A stretch of DNA of 64,000 nt from Antarcticibacterium arcticum (GCF_007993795.1 NZ_CP042476.1:1984001-2048000), one strand, 5' to 3'. Numbered from the stretch's first letter, positions 52,990 through 63,100 are shown. Program-made: numbers and translations. Notes: a model not told the origin generated them from the letters alone.

Positions 52990-55900
52990 TTAGAATTTTA
53001 AATTAACTCCTAGAGTATAGATGGCCGGTACAGGATAAGTTTGCCTGTCAACACCATTAGGAACTTCAGGATTAAACCCGTTATAATTAAAGACAGATAA
53101 GGGTTTTTCCGCAGTAAAATAAATTCTGGTGTGGGGTAAATTATCTGTAATTATATTATAAGCCACCTGCACATTTTGAATTCGGAAGAAGTCTCCATCC
53201 TCTACCCAGAAATCACTTAATTTTTGATTCCAGGCCTTCCGCAATCCTGCAGATGAAGGGTAACTGTTACTTGTTCCCTCACCATGCCATCTGTTTATGG
53301 CAAGATCGGCATCCATATTGGTGTCCTGAGTAAAAATGATCTCACCTCTTTTACGGTTCAGGATCTTGTTCCCGGTTTGAGCAAACACATCCATTGAAAA
53401 CTCAAACGCCTTATAGGTCATTCCTATACTTCCTCCATAGGTATATTTAGGAAGAAATGATCCCAGGATTACCCGGTCAGCATCATCTATCACACCATCT
53501 CCATTCTGATCCTTATAAATAAGATCTCCCGGAACAAGGCTATTAGCCACCGCAATTGGGTCATTGCTAATTTGCTGTTCATTTTGATATACCCCTATAC
53601 GCTCATAACCAAAGAACCCTAATAATGGCCCACCCAGCGTAGTTCTCTGTCTAAACTCAGCCGTACCTGAATCTATATAACCTCTTTCATCCTCAATTTG
53701 AATAGCCTCATTTTTAAGGGTAGTGAAATTGGCACCTATTCTAAATCTAAAATCCTGGTTAACCTGCTGGTTCCAGTTTGCACTTAATTCCAGCCCTTCA
53801 TTTCTAATTACTCCAGAGTTTCTATCTACACTACGGTTAACAATTGGAATATATACGGGTAAAATTGCATCGTGGGTGTCTCTAATGTAATAATCGGCAT
53901 CTATTGATAATCTGTTATTGAAAGTTTCCAAATTCAAACCAAAGTTCTTTTCTTCAATAACCTCCCATGTATTATTTGAAAATACACTGGTAGCTGTAAG
54001 ACCGGGACGGGGTTGATTATCGATAGGTGTGGTGATCACATTTATGGTATTTGACCCTGCACTGGCAGCTACATTATCATTTCCAAGTTTACCCCAGCTG
54101 GCACGTAGCTTTAAAAAATCTACGAAATTATTATTGGCAAGGAATTCTTCATCAGAAATTACCCATCCTAAACCTACAGATGGGAAATATCCCCAAGGAT
54201 CTAATGTAAACTTAGATGACCCATCTGCCCTAAGAGTGGCATATAATAAATATTTGTCTTTAAAATCATAAGCAACCCTTCCAAAATAAGACATTCCATA
54301 GAACCTTCTTCCTACTTCACTCACATTATTGCTGAAGGAATCCTGATCTGCAAAATCCAGATACCAGCTGGTTTCCAGCCCAATTCCTGCAATATCAAAA
54401 CCTCTTGCTGAAAATGTATTGCTGGCTTCATCTCTAAAGGATGCACCTAACATAACTGTAAGATCGTGATCTCCATAAGTATCATTATAGGTAAGTACAT
54501 TATCCCAAAATTGATTGGAGAAATTATTATTTGCTCTTCTTATGCTGGACCTTCTTTCAAAGTTATTGCCCAGGGTATAAGGTAAATTTACATTCCTTTC
54601 TTCCAGGGATGAATAATCGTGGCTGTAGGTAGTTTTTATATCAAGTTTATTATCAATGATCTCATATTGTAAGAACATCGTAGCTAGCAACTTCCTTATT
54701 TTAAGCCTGTTTTGATTATATGCAAGGTCCTGAAATGGATTTTGAGTTCCTCGATAACCAAGTACCTGCGCATTTGAATATCGGGTTGGACCTGAAGTTG
54801 TATTTAGTTCATCAATTACCGGCATAAGTGGTACGGCGAAGTAAGCCCTAAACCAGGCTGCATTTTCAGGAGCATATTTTGTGGCATTACTAAAAATAGT
54901 ATTTACCCCGGCTTTAAAGCGGTCAGAGATATCAACATCTACCTTTGAACGTATATTAAAACGTTCATATTCATTTTTCATATCAAGGATCCCCTCCTGC
55001 GAAGTATAGTTAGCACCTACGGCATAGGCTACCTTTTCACCTCCACCCGATGCAGAAATACTATGGTTTTGCATTAATCCATCTCTGAGTATTTCTCTAT
55101 ACCAATCTGTATTCACATCAGGAAGATTAGGGTTAATACGGCTTCGGCCATAACGCTGTATGGCATTCTGAATAAAATTCACATCGGCCTGAGAACCTGA
55201 TTCCACGGCCATGGTATAAAATTGCTCTGTGTTGGCAAGTTTCACAACATTTTGTGCTCGCTGGATCCCTGTATACCCATCGTATTCAAATTGAACCTTT
55301 TGATTTAATCGTCCAGATTTTGTTTCGATAATAACTACCCCATTGGCCGCCCTTACACCGTAAATAGCAGAGGAGGAAGCATCTTTCAAAATGTTTACAG
55401 ATTTTATATCCTTCGTATTAAGGAAATCTATATTGTCATATAGAGCACCATCCACTACATATAAAACATTGGTAGCATCTCCAAATGTACCTACCCCTCT
55501 AATTCTCACCGTTGGTGAATCTCCGGGAGAACCTGCATTCACAATTTGTACCCCGGAAACTTTCCCCTGCAGTGACTGCATAATATTGGCTGTGGGGGTT
55601 TTTTCAATCTCTTCTGCATTAACTGTAGCAATGGATCCTGTAAGATCCCTCTTTTTTGCAGTACCATATCCTATAAGTACTACTTCGTCTAACACCCCAG
55701 CATCTTCCTGTAAATTAATTACAAAAGTATTTGCTGTGGAGATCGTGAATTCCTGGGCTTGAAACCCTAGAAAGGTTACCCTGAAAACATCACCAACCAC
55801 TACATTATTTAGTGTAAATTCTCCATCAAAATTTGTAACGTCAAAGATCTCCTTTCCTACCACCTTAACTTCAGCACCTGGAAGCGGCACATCATTTGCA

Positions 55901-55992
55901 TCCAGAATTGTACCGGTCACGGTCTTTGTTTGTTGTGCAATCCCTGGGACGCTTACCAGAAACACAAGAAGGAATAATAATTTTAATTTCAT
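52990..55992 (-). CDS. susC: SusC/RagA-family TonB-dependent transporter
   Basis: A 1000-residue outer-membrane transporter. A signal peptide (MKLKLLFLLVFLVSVPGIAQ) is followed by a carboxypeptidase-D-like domain (VTGTILDANDVPLPGAEV), a TonB box region (DEVVLIGYGTAKKRD), a plug domain (IMQSLQGKVSGVQIVNAGSP, VLYVVDGALYDN) and a 22-strand barrel ending ALYTLGVNLKF-like. It imports large oligosaccharides with energy from TonB. It lies directly downstream of the regulator at 56211. The 218-bp gap holds a 6-bp inverted repeat. Confidence 0.95.
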   Translation of the reverse strand: MKLKLLFLLVFLVSVPGIAQQTKTVTGTILDANDVPLPGAEVKVVGKEIFDVTNFDGEFTLNNVVVGDVFRVTFLGFQAQEFTISTANTFVINLQEDAGVLDEVVLIGYGTAKKRDLTGSIATVNAEEIEKTPTANIMQSLQGKVSGVQIVNAGSPGDSPTVRIRGVGTFGDATNVLYVVDGALYDNIDFLNTKDIKSVNILKDASSSAIYGVRAANGVVIIETKSGRLNQKVQFEYDGYTGIQRAQNVVKLANTEQFYTMAVESGSQADVNFIQNAIQRYGRSRINPNLPDVNTDWYREILRDGLMQNHSISASGGGEKVAYAVGANYTSQEGILDMKNEYERFNIRSKVDVDISDRFKAGVNTIFSNATKYAPENAAWFRAYFAVPLMPVIDELNTTSGPTRYSNAQVLGYRGTQNPFQDLAYNQNRLKIRKLLATMFLQYEIIDNKLDIKTTYSHDYSSLEERNVNLPYTLGNNFERRSSIRRANNNFSNQFWDNVLTYNDTYGDHDLTVMLGASFRDEASNTFSARGFDIAGIGLETSWYLDFADQDSFSNNVSEVGRRFYGMSYFGRVAYDFKDKYLLYATLRADGSSKFTLDPWGYFPSVGLGWVISDEEFLANNNFVDFLKLRASWGKLGNDNVAASAGSNTINVITTPIDNQPRPGLTATSVFSNNTWEVIEEKNFGLNLETFNNRLSIDADYYIRDTHDAILPVYIPIVNRSVDRNSGVIRNEGLELSANWNQQVNQDFRFRIGANFTTLKNEAIQIEDERGYIDSGTAEFRQRTTLGGPLLGFFGYERIGVYQNEQQISNDPIAVANSLVPGDLIYKDQNGDGVIDDADRVILGSFLPKYTYGGSIGMTYKAFEFSMDVFAQTGNKILNRKRGEIIFTQDTNMDADLAINRWHGEGTSNSYPSSAGLRKAWNQKLSDFWVEDGDFFRIQNVQVAYNIITDNLPHTRIYFTAEKPLSVFNYNGFNPEVPNGVDRQTYPVPAIYTLGVNLKF

Positions 55993-56060
55993 ACGTTGAA
56001 TTTTTATCTGAATTTGAAAGAAAGATACTGCCGTTTCTTACTTTAACGCAAACGTTATAG

Positions 56061-56083
56061 TGCAATACTCTTACTACATTGCA
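56061..56083 (-). promoter_or_regulatory. Inverted repeat in the susC leader
   Basis: TGCAAT (56061-56066) and ATTGCA (56078-56083) are separated by 11 bp that include CTCTTA, the same hexamer as the cluster at 49520. A candidate operator for the PUL regulator, about 70 bp before the susC start. Confidence 0.3.
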
Positions 56084-56210
56084 AAATAACACAATAATAC
56101 ATTGATTTATAATGTTTTAACAATTTTTTGAAGTAGGATGTTGATTCAATTAAATTATCATGTAGTAGTAATGTTGTAGTGATATTTATGTTAAATCATC
56201 GGAAATTGAA

Positions 56211-58955
56211 TTAAAAATTTTTAATAAAAAAGTTAGTGAGGTTTTCCTTTGGGTCAAGTTTCATCTTCTTTCTTAAGCGGTATCGGTGTACTTCAACACC
56301 CCTTACCGTGATTCCCATGAGAGGTGCAATCTCCTTGGACGACATGTTCATTTTGAGATAAGAGCATAATTTTAAATCCTTATTGCTAAGCTTTGGGTAG
56401 GTGCTTAAAAGATCCTTAAAAAAATCTTCATGTAACTCATTAAAATTGGTTTCGAATAAATTCCATTCATCTTTATTTTTGATCTCCCGATTAATCTTAT
56501 TCATAATATGTTTTAAACGGAACTGGTTGGAGAATTTATCTTTATCCTTGCTTAACTCCCCCTGAATCTCCATTAACACTTCATTTTTCCGGGCACCAAG
56601 GAGTGTAGTATTGGCTAATTCTTTCCGTTTGCTGTTAATTTCACCCATAAGCCGTTCCTTCTCTATTTTGTAGAGCCGTTCCTCATGTTCTTTTTGATAT
56701 TTCTGTTCCAGGGTTCTCCTGTGTTTTTTAAGTTTGAGGCGGTTGAACCAATAAATCATACCTATTAGAAACAGGAATATAAGGAGATAGAAGAATTTAA
56801 CCAGGTTTGAAAGGTACCAGGGCGGCATTACAGAAAATTCAATTTTGCTGGTATTTGAAGATACCCCCTGCGGACTCAAGGCGTAGACCATCAAAATATA
56901 ATCTCCATATGCAAGATTCTGGAATTTAATTTCACCGTTTTCCACTTTGCCTTTAAGGCCATTTCTTCCTTGCAGCTCATAAAAAAGGCCGGAAGCATCA
57001 GAGTCGGGCAAAGCCACTCCTATTACAACTTCCCGGGCCGTGGTATATGGAATAGTAGGTATAGAAGTGAGATCATAGCTTTGGCCAGATCCTGAAAAAT
57101 GGTAAATAATAGGTTCACTTAAATTCTCATTCTTCTTTTCCCTCACCAAATCATTAAGATTTATTCTGGCAAAGCCATCATTTAAGGTGAGGTAAAAGAT
57201 CGAATCATTGAAGGGAATTACTTTTTCATTCCCTTTAACCAGTCTTCCATTTAATTCTTTGAACGACAGCTGCAATTTTAAATCCTTAAAATCTGTATAC
57301 ACCAGTCCATTTGTATTAACGTTTGTGAACCAATAGCCATTGTTGGCTTCGACCAATAATCTGTGGTTTTGATAATCCTTAAGGTCCCCAAAGATCTCCA
57401 GAGAATCAGTAAAGGAATTATATTTAAACCAAGTGTTATCTTTCAACACGGCAATCTGGTTATTGACCTTAAAAACATCGGCCCTATAATTTCCTTTTTT
57501 GTTTGGATTTCCTATTTTCCTAATGAATTTATGTTCTTTGAGGTCATTCTCTAATCCAATTCGGTACACCCCTTCATAAGGATGGGATGCCCAAATCACT
57601 CCGGGATTTTCATATATTAATTTTCTCACGGGAAAATTCACCTCATTAAGTTCCCACAAATCCCCATTTTCCGGGGAATAAATACTTATTCCGGTATAGT
57701 TACCAATAAGAAGGGCTCCTGCATTCTCGGGAGCCTTTATAATATCAAAACTTCCCGTCCTGCTTTCCACAGGTATGAATTTTAGATTTTCAATCCTATA
57801 GGTTCCGGTATTATGATTACTGTAAAGTTGGTTATTAATTATCTCCAGATTCCAGCTATGACCCTCGGCGCCTTCAATAAGTGAAAGTCCGTTGTTATTT
57901 AACTGATACACCCCGGTATTACTTGCCAGGTATATTTGAGAATTATGGAATGCCACATCGTACACCGCTCCCAATTCTCCCGTATCATCTGTATAAAAAT
58001 TTACGGGTGAAGACAAGTTAATGGCATCTATTCCATTATCCAGACCTAACCATATCTTTCCGTTTCTTACTGCCATTCCCAGCACTGTGTTATTCTGTAA
58101 ACCACTATTACGATTATATATGCGGGAGTTTTTCAGATTTTTATTGTACTGAATGATCCCGTTCTTAACAGTAGCAAAAACAAGTTCAACATCTGAGATC
58201 CTTAAAATATGATTAAGTTCATATCTCTCCAGCAAGCCATTTAGGTTGCTGTCCTCATAAAGACTAAATGTTTCTCCGTCAAATTTATATAGAGCATTTC
58301 TTGTCCCAATTAAAAGGTCTTTTCCGTCCTTTTCCAGCTCTATTACGGTTTTGCCCTTCAGGATTTCCTGTTTCGGCAGAGGGGAAAGTTCCCCGTTTTC
58401 TTCAAGCGAAAATATTCCTTGTTTCCCAATGGCAAGAATTAGCTTTCCATTAAATACCTGCATAGAATTTAAAACCAGATTCTTTACCGGAATTATTTTT
58501 TCCTGATCATATTTATAAAGGGCACCAAAAGATCTGAAATATATAGATCCCTGGAAGGAGAGAATATCCCAGATCTCCTCATTGTGCATTTCATAATCTT
58601 TTAATAAGGGCATTAGGGAAGTATATTTCAATTCACCTTTCCGGTTTCGGGCCCAGTAACCAAATTCCTGATAAGAACCTGTATACACCCGTTCCTGGTG
58701 TGCATAGACAGATCTCACTATGGCACCAGATGGTAACGGATGTAATTCCCACTTTTGCCCATCAAAACTCAGTAAACCTTCATTATTTGCCGAATAAATT
58801 ATTCCCCGGGAATCAATTACTACATCCCAATTCTGACTTGCAGCCCCATATTGAACGGAAGAAAAATTTTGTATAGGCTGGGTCAACTCCTGCGAAAAAG
58901 AAATTTTAAACTGTAACAGCAACAGGATCAGGACGAAAGGCAATATAATTCTCAC
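56211..58955 (-). CDS. Propeller/Y_Y_Y-domain LuxR-type PUL regulator
   Basis: A 914-residue membrane regulator. A signal peptide leads into two seven-bladed propeller-like domains (about 30-620), then a Y_Y_Y domain (about 635-705, YGDYILMVYALSPQGV), a transmembrane helix (about 715-735, FFYLLIFLFLIGMIYWF), a coiled coil and a LuxR-like helix-turn-helix (about 850-905, LSNKDLKLCSYLKMNMSSKE, RGVEVHRYRLRKKMK). It lacks histidine-kinase and receiver domains, so ligand sensing outside may be coupled straight to DNA binding. It probably activates susC and the genes after it. The sulfatase at 59067 is divergent across 111 bp. Confidence 0.88.
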   Translation of the reverse strand: MRIILPFVLILLLLQFKISFSQELTQPIQNFSSVQYGAASQNWDVVIDSRGIIYSANNEGLLSFDGQKWELHPLPSGAIVRSVYAHQERVYTGSYQEFGYWARNRKGELKYTSLMPLLKDYEMHNEEIWDILSFQGSIYFRSFGALYKYDQEKIIPVKNLVLNSMQVFNGKLILAIGKQGIFSLEENGELSPLPKQEILKGKTVIELEKDGKDLLIGTRNALYKFDGETFSLYEDSNLNGLLERYELNHILRISDVELVFATVKNGIIQYNKNLKNSRIYNRNSGLQNNTVLGMAVRNGKIWLGLDNGIDAINLSSPVNFYTDDTGELGAVYDVAFHNSQIYLASNTGVYQLNNNGLSLIEGAEGHSWNLEIINNQLYSNHNTGTYRIENLKFIPVESRTGSFDIIKAPENAGALLIGNYTGISIYSPENGDLWELNEVNFPVRKLIYENPGVIWASHPYEGVYRIGLENDLKEHKFIRKIGNPNKKGNYRADVFKVNNQIAVLKDNTWFKYNSFTDSLEIFGDLKDYQNHRLLVEANNGYWFTNVNTNGLVYTDFKDLKLQLSFKELNGRLVKGNEKVIPFNDSIFYLTLNDGFARINLNDLVREKKNENLSEPIIYHFSGSGQSYDLTSIPTIPYTTAREVVIGVALPDSDASGLFYELQGRNGLKGKVENGEIKFQNLAYGDYILMVYALSPQGVSSNTSKIEFSVMPPWYLSNLVKFFYLLIFLFLIGMIYWFNRLKLKKHRRTLEQKYQKEHEERLYKIEKERLMGEINSKRKELANTTLLGARKNEVLMEIQGELSKDKDKFSNQFRLKHIMNKINREIKNKDEWNLFETNFNELHEDFFKDLLSTYPKLSNKDLKLCSYLKMNMSSKEIAPLMGITVRGVEVHRYRLRKKMKLDPKENLTNFFIKNF

Positions 58956-59066
58956 AGTGTTAAAATTAGATTGAGCAGGTTTTGTTTGGGTAAAATATCG
59001 TTATAAAATTACAATGTTTTGTAGATTTAGCCCTTATACTTCTTTTAAAATTAAAATTTTCAAAAC

Positions 59067-60713
59067 ATGAAACTTCTCTTTAAACCACTTTCGCTGTTAA
59101 TTTTGGTATGTTGTATAATGACCTCCTGCAACAAAAAGAAAGAAGAAGCAGAAAAGGAACAGGTAAAGAAAAGGCCAAACATTGTTTTTATAATGACTGA
59201 TGATCACGCAACCCAGGCAATTAGTGCCTATGGTCATCCTGTAAGTCAACTAGCCCCTACTCCCAATATTGACCGTATTGCCAAAAACGGCGCAAAATTC
59301 AACAGCAATTTTTGTACGAACTCCATCTGCGGTCCCAGCCGGGCAGTTATACTTACCGGGAAACACAGCCACATTAATGGCTTTAGAATGAATGGGGATG
59401 TTTTTGACGGTTCTCAGGCCACTTTACCAAAATATTTGAAGGAGGCAGGCTATCGTACCGCTCTCTTTGGAAAATGGCATCTACATGGGCTTCCGGAAGG
59501 CTTTGACGCATGGAATATTTTAGTAGATCAGGGAAATTATTATAATCCCGATTTTATACAAGGGAAGGATACCACCCGTATTGAAGGCTATGCAACCGAT
59601 ATTGTAACCGAAATGGGCCTTAAATGGTTGAAGGAAAATGGAAATAGCGGAGAGCCCTTTATGTTAATGGTGCAGCACAAGGCTCCGCACCGTAACTGGA
59701 TGCCGGCCCTGCGCCACCTTAATCTATATGATACCGTTAAATTTCCATTACCGGATACATATTATCCGGACTTTAAAAATCAGGTAGCTGCACAACAACA
59801 GCAGCAAACAATTTATAAGGACATGTATGAGGGTCATGACCTTAAAATGACCATGGAAAAAGGAAGCGATTCTCTGCGTCATAATCCATGGACTACAGAT
59901 TTTCACCGAATGACACGAGCCCAAAGGGATACCTGGGACAAAGCATACCGCTCTAAAAATGATGCTTTTCACGATGCTAATCTTACAGGGAAAGACCTGG
60001 CAGAATGGAAGGGACAACGTTATCTTCAGGATTACCTCGCTACGGTTGCTTCTGTGGATGAAGGAGTGGGAAAAATCCTGGATTACCTGGAGGAAAGCGG
60101 GCTCGCAGAAAACACCATTTTTGTTTATACGACGGACCAGGGATTCTATTTGGGGGAAAAGGGATTTTTTGACAAGCGATTCATGTATGAAGAATCCCTG
60201 GCTATGCCCTTACTTATCCAATATCCCCAGGAAATACCGGCCGGAAGTGAAGTAACGGCCCTTACCCAGAATCTCGATTTCGCTCCAACATTTCTCGATT
60301 TTGCAGGAGCTAATATTCCGGAAGAAATGCAGGGAAAATCCATGAGAGCCCTTCTTTCTCAAAATTCATCTGGGGAGGATTTCAGGGATGCTATTTATTA
60401 CCATTATTATGATTTCCCTGCCTTCCATATGGTAAAGCGGCATTATGGCGTGCGCACACACCGGTATAAATTAATGCACTTTTATGATGATATTGATGAA
60501 TGGGAAATGTACGATCTTGAAAAAGATCCCCAGGAACTTAAAAACATTTATGAAGATCCCGCCTATGCAGGGATAAGAAAAGAATTACATAACAGGCTTG
60601 ATGCACTGCAAAAAAAATATCAGGTTACTTCTACTGAATTTGAAAAGAATCCTAAAGAAAAGATCGACCGCGCCTACAAAAATTTTGAAAGACTGGCAGG
60701 GAAATCTAAATGA
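59067..60713 (+). CDS. Secreted lipoprotein sulfatase
   Basis: A 548-residue type I sulfatase with lipobox at Cys21 (CIMTSC). The formylglycine site is C88-G-P-S-R92 in NSICGPSRAVILTGKHSH, with metal ligands in IVFIMTDDHATQ and VYTTDQGFYLG. The layout resembles the group of PUL sulfatases acting on sulfated marine glycans, but the position of the sulfate is unknown. It depends on the FGE at 40494 if no other maturase exists. Divergent from the regulator. Confidence 0.92.
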   Translation: MKLLFKPLSLLILVCCIMTSCNKKKEEAEKEQVKKRPNIVFIMTDDHATQAISAYGHPVSQLAPTPNIDRIAKNGAKFNSNFCTNSICGPSRAVILTGKHSHINGFRMNGDVFDGSQATLPKYLKEAGYRTALFGKWHLHGLPEGFDAWNILVDQGNYYNPDFIQGKDTTRIEGYATDIVTEMGLKWLKENGNSGEPFMLMVQHKAPHRNWMPALRHLNLYDTVKFPLPDTYYPDFKNQVAAQQQQQTIYKDMYEGHDLKMTMEKGSDSLRHNPWTTDFHRMTRAQRDTWDKAYRSKNDAFHDANLTGKDLAEWKGQRYLQDYLATVASVDEGVGKILDYLEESGLAENTIFVYTTDQGFYLGEKGFFDKRFMYEESLAMPLLIQYPQEIPAGSEVTALTQNLDFAPTFLDFAGANIPEEMQGKSMRALLSQNSSGEDFRDAIYYHYYDFPAFHMVKRHYGVRTHRYKLMHFYDDIDEWEMYDLEKDPQELKNIYEDPAYAGIRKELHNRLDALQKKYQVTSTEFEKNPKEKIDRAYKNFERLAGKSK

Positions 60714-60781
60714 TTGCTTGCGCTTAAGCAAAGGGCCGCGGGAAAATTGAAGTTTGTAGCTAACGAAAAAAGATAAAAAAT

Positions 60782-61759
60782 TTATTTTTTTCGTTCAATT
60801 ACATAATTCACCATTAAAATAAGGGAATCTTTATAGGGAGAATCAGGGTAATCGTTTAATATGGCCAGGGCTTCTTTTTGAAATTCCTTCATTTTTGAAA
60901 TCGCGTAATCCAACCCGCCCTGTGTTTTTACAAATGTGATCACTTCTTTTACACGGTTTTTATCCTTGTTATGATTTTTAACCGAATTAATGATCCATTT
61001 CTTTTTCCCGGGAGAAGAATTATTTAATGAATAAATAAGCGGAAGTGTCATTTTTTGCTCTTTGATATCTATGCCGGTAGGTTTCCCTATTTGTTCATCG
61101 CCGTAATCAAAGAGATCATCTTTTATTTGGAAAGACATACCTATAAGCTCTCCAAACCTTCTCATTTTCTCCACCTCAACCGATTGAGGTTTGACAGAGG
61201 CTGCACCCAGGCTACAACACGCGGCAATAAGGGTAGCGGTTTTTTGCCGAATGATCTCGTAATAAACATCTTCGGTAATATCAAGTTTTCGCGCTTTTTC
61301 AATTTGGAGCAACTCCCCTTCGCTCATTTCCCGTACCGCTACTGAAATGATCTTAAGGAGATCAAAATCATCGTTATCTATGGAGAGCAATAAGCCTTTG
61401 GAGAGGAGATAATCTCCAACAAGAACTGCGATTTTATTTTTCCATAAAGCATTTATGCTGAAGAATCCACGGCGCATATTGGAATCATCTACCACATCAT
61501 CATGTACCAGGGTGGCGGTATGTATAAGCTCAATAACCGAAGCTCCCCGATAAGTACGCTCATTCACACCCCCTTCAGAAACCATTTTGGCTACAAGGAA
61601 TACAAACATAGGCCGCATTTGCTTGCCTTTTCTGTTTACTATGAAATGAGTGATTCGGTTTAACAAGGCCACTTTGGAAGACATGGACTCGAAGAACTTT
61701 CTTTCAAAAAGTTCCATCTCTTTTTCTACCGGTAATTTTATTTGAGAGATGACCTTCAT
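60782..61759 (-). CDS. Polyprenyl (octaprenyl-type) diphosphate synthase
   Basis: A 325-residue trans-prenyltransferase that makes the side chain of quinones. The first Asp-rich motif is LVHDDVVDDSNMRRG and the second is QIKDDLFDYGD, both intact. The small residues before the first motif (ELIHTATL) favour a long-chain product. In flavobacteria this supports menaquinone (MK-6 in the family). It is about 55 bp downstream of rlmN on the same strand and may share its transcript. Confidence 0.93.
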   Translation of the reverse strand: MKVISQIKLPVEKEMELFERKFFESMSSKVALLNRITHFIVNRKGKQMRPMFVFLVAKMVSEGGVNERTYRGASVIELIHTATLVHDDVVDDSNMRRGFFSINALWKNKIAVLVGDYLLSKGLLLSIDNDDFDLLKIISVAVREMSEGELLQIEKARKLDITEDVYYEIIRQKTATLIAACCSLGAASVKPQSVEVEKMRRFGELIGMSFQIKDDLFDYGDEQIGKPTGIDIKEQKMTLPLIYSLNNSSPGKKKWIINSVKNHNKDKNRVKEVITFVKTQGGLDYAISKMKEFQKEALAILNDYPDSPYKDSLILMVNYVIERKK

Positions 61760-61813
61760 AAGGAATCCAAAGATAGCTAAAGATTATGGGATTTATTCGA
61801 AATTAGGCTTTTG

Positions 61814-62857
61814 CTAAGAAGATTTGTTTGCCAGTTGGCCGCAGGCAGCATCTATATCTTTTCCCCTGGACCTTCTCACCGTAACAGTAATTCCATTTTG
61901 TTCCAACATACGTTGATACATATGGGTGGCCTGTGAGGATGCCTGCTGGAAAACCCCGTCATCAATGGGATTGTATTCAATAAGGTTCACTTTGCAGGGT
62001 ACGTATTTACAGAATTTTACCAGGGCATCTGCATCTTTGGGTTTATCATTAATACCTTCCCAAACAATATATTCATAAGTGATCCTGCTCTTTGTTTTTG
62101 CATACCAGTATTCCAGTGCTTCACGAAGATCATTAAGCGGAAAGGTTTCATTAAAGGGCATGATGGTGGTACGCACCTCATCTATTGCAGAATGCAGGGA
62201 AACGGCAAGTTTTATTTTAGCCTCATCATCGGCCAGTTTTTTAATCATCTTAGGCACTCCTGACGTAGAAATGGTGATACGTTTTGGAGACATCCCCAGG
62301 CCTTCTTTGGAGGTAATCTTCTCTACCGCCTTCATAACGTTGTTATAGTTCATAAGCGGTTCTCCCATTCCCATAAAAACTATATTGGTAAGGGGTTTGT
62401 CAAAATAAAGCCTGCTTTCATTATCTATAGCAACCACCTGATCATAGATCTCATCGGGATTAAGGTTGCGCATGCGTTTAAGAGTTGCGGTGGCACAAAA
62501 TTTACAATCAAGACTGCATCCCACCTGGGAAGAAACACATGCCGTGGTTCTTTTTGGAGTGGGTATTAAAACAGATTCAACGGTAAGGTTATCATGCAAT
62601 TTAACCGCATTTTTTATGGTCCCGTCGCTGCTTCGCTGCATTTGATCAACCCGTATATGATTGATCACAAAATTATCGGCCAGCATCTGTCGGGTTTGTT
62701 TTGAGATATTGGTCATATCTTCAAAACTATGCGCACTTTTAGACCACAACCACTCATAAACCTGTGAACCGCGAAAGGATTTATCTCCCTGGGAGACAAA
62801 AAAATCCTGCAGTTGCTGTTTGGTCAGGGCCCGTATATCTTTCTTTGCATTTTTCAC
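61814..62857 (-). CDS. rlmN: Dual-specificity 23S rRNA/tRNA adenine-C2 methyltransferase
   Basis: A 347-residue radical SAM methyltransferase that modifies A2503 in 23S rRNA and A37 in some tRNAs. The 4Fe-4S cluster ligands are Cys114, Cys118 and Cys121 in CSLDCKFCA. The methyl-carrying Cys339 is in DAACGQLA. The signature block NIVFMGMGEPLMNYNNV is present. Length is standard. It is followed on the same strand by the polyprenyl synthase gene. Confidence 0.96.
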   Translation of the reverse strand: MKNAKKDIRALTKQQLQDFFVSQGDKSFRGSQVYEWLWSKSAHSFEDMTNISKQTRQMLADNFVINHIRVDQMQRSSDGTIKNAVKLHDNLTVESVLIPTPKRTTACVSSQVGCSLDCKFCATATLKRMRNLNPDEIYDQVVAIDNESRLYFDKPLTNIVFMGMGEPLMNYNNVMKAVEKITSKEGLGMSPKRITISTSGVPKMIKKLADDEAKIKLAVSLHSAIDEVRTTIMPFNETFPLNDLREALEYWYAKTKSRITYEYIVWEGINDKPKDADALVKFCKYVPCKVNLIEYNPIDDGVFQQASSQATHMYQRMLEQNGITVTVRRSRGKDIDAACGQLANKSS

Positions 62858-63040
62858 GCTGCAAAAGTAAGAAGATTTTTAGGATTTCTCTACGGCTGTG
62901 GTTGCAGGTTTTTGTTTTTCAGGTTACTATGCTTTCAACAAAGAAGATGATATAAAAATTCAAATTTGCATCGAATTTTGGGCTACCCCATAAGGGTGAT
63001 TCCGGAGAATTCATTATTCTTCAGAAAAAACCCAAAGAAA

Positions 63041-63079
63041 AAGCCGCAATCACATCGGGATCCCGGTTAATTGCGGCTT
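63041..63079 (-). terminator. Intrinsic terminator of queA
   Basis: AAGCCGCAAT (63041-63050) pairs with ATTGCGGCTT (63070-63079), with an inner CGGGATCCCG palindrome. On the minus strand it is followed by a T-rich tract (TTTTCTTT). It lies about 20 bp past the queA stop. Confidence 0.8.
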
Positions 63080-63100
63080 GTTTTCAGGTAACAAAGGAGG

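Noticed and set aside
56047..56059. Bacteroidota -7 promoter box before susC (TATAACGTTTG on the minus strand)
   Set aside because: It differs from the TAnnTTTG consensus by one inserted base and no convincing -33 element is in place.
32206..60713. Recently transferred genomic island
   Set aside because: The region lacks transposases, integrases or a flanking tRNA, and its base use resembles the neighbours; PULs are often ancestral, so transfer is not supported.
60714..60731. Terminator after the sulfatase at 59067
   Set aside because: TTGCTT/AAGCAA is short and followed by AGGGCC rather than a T-run.
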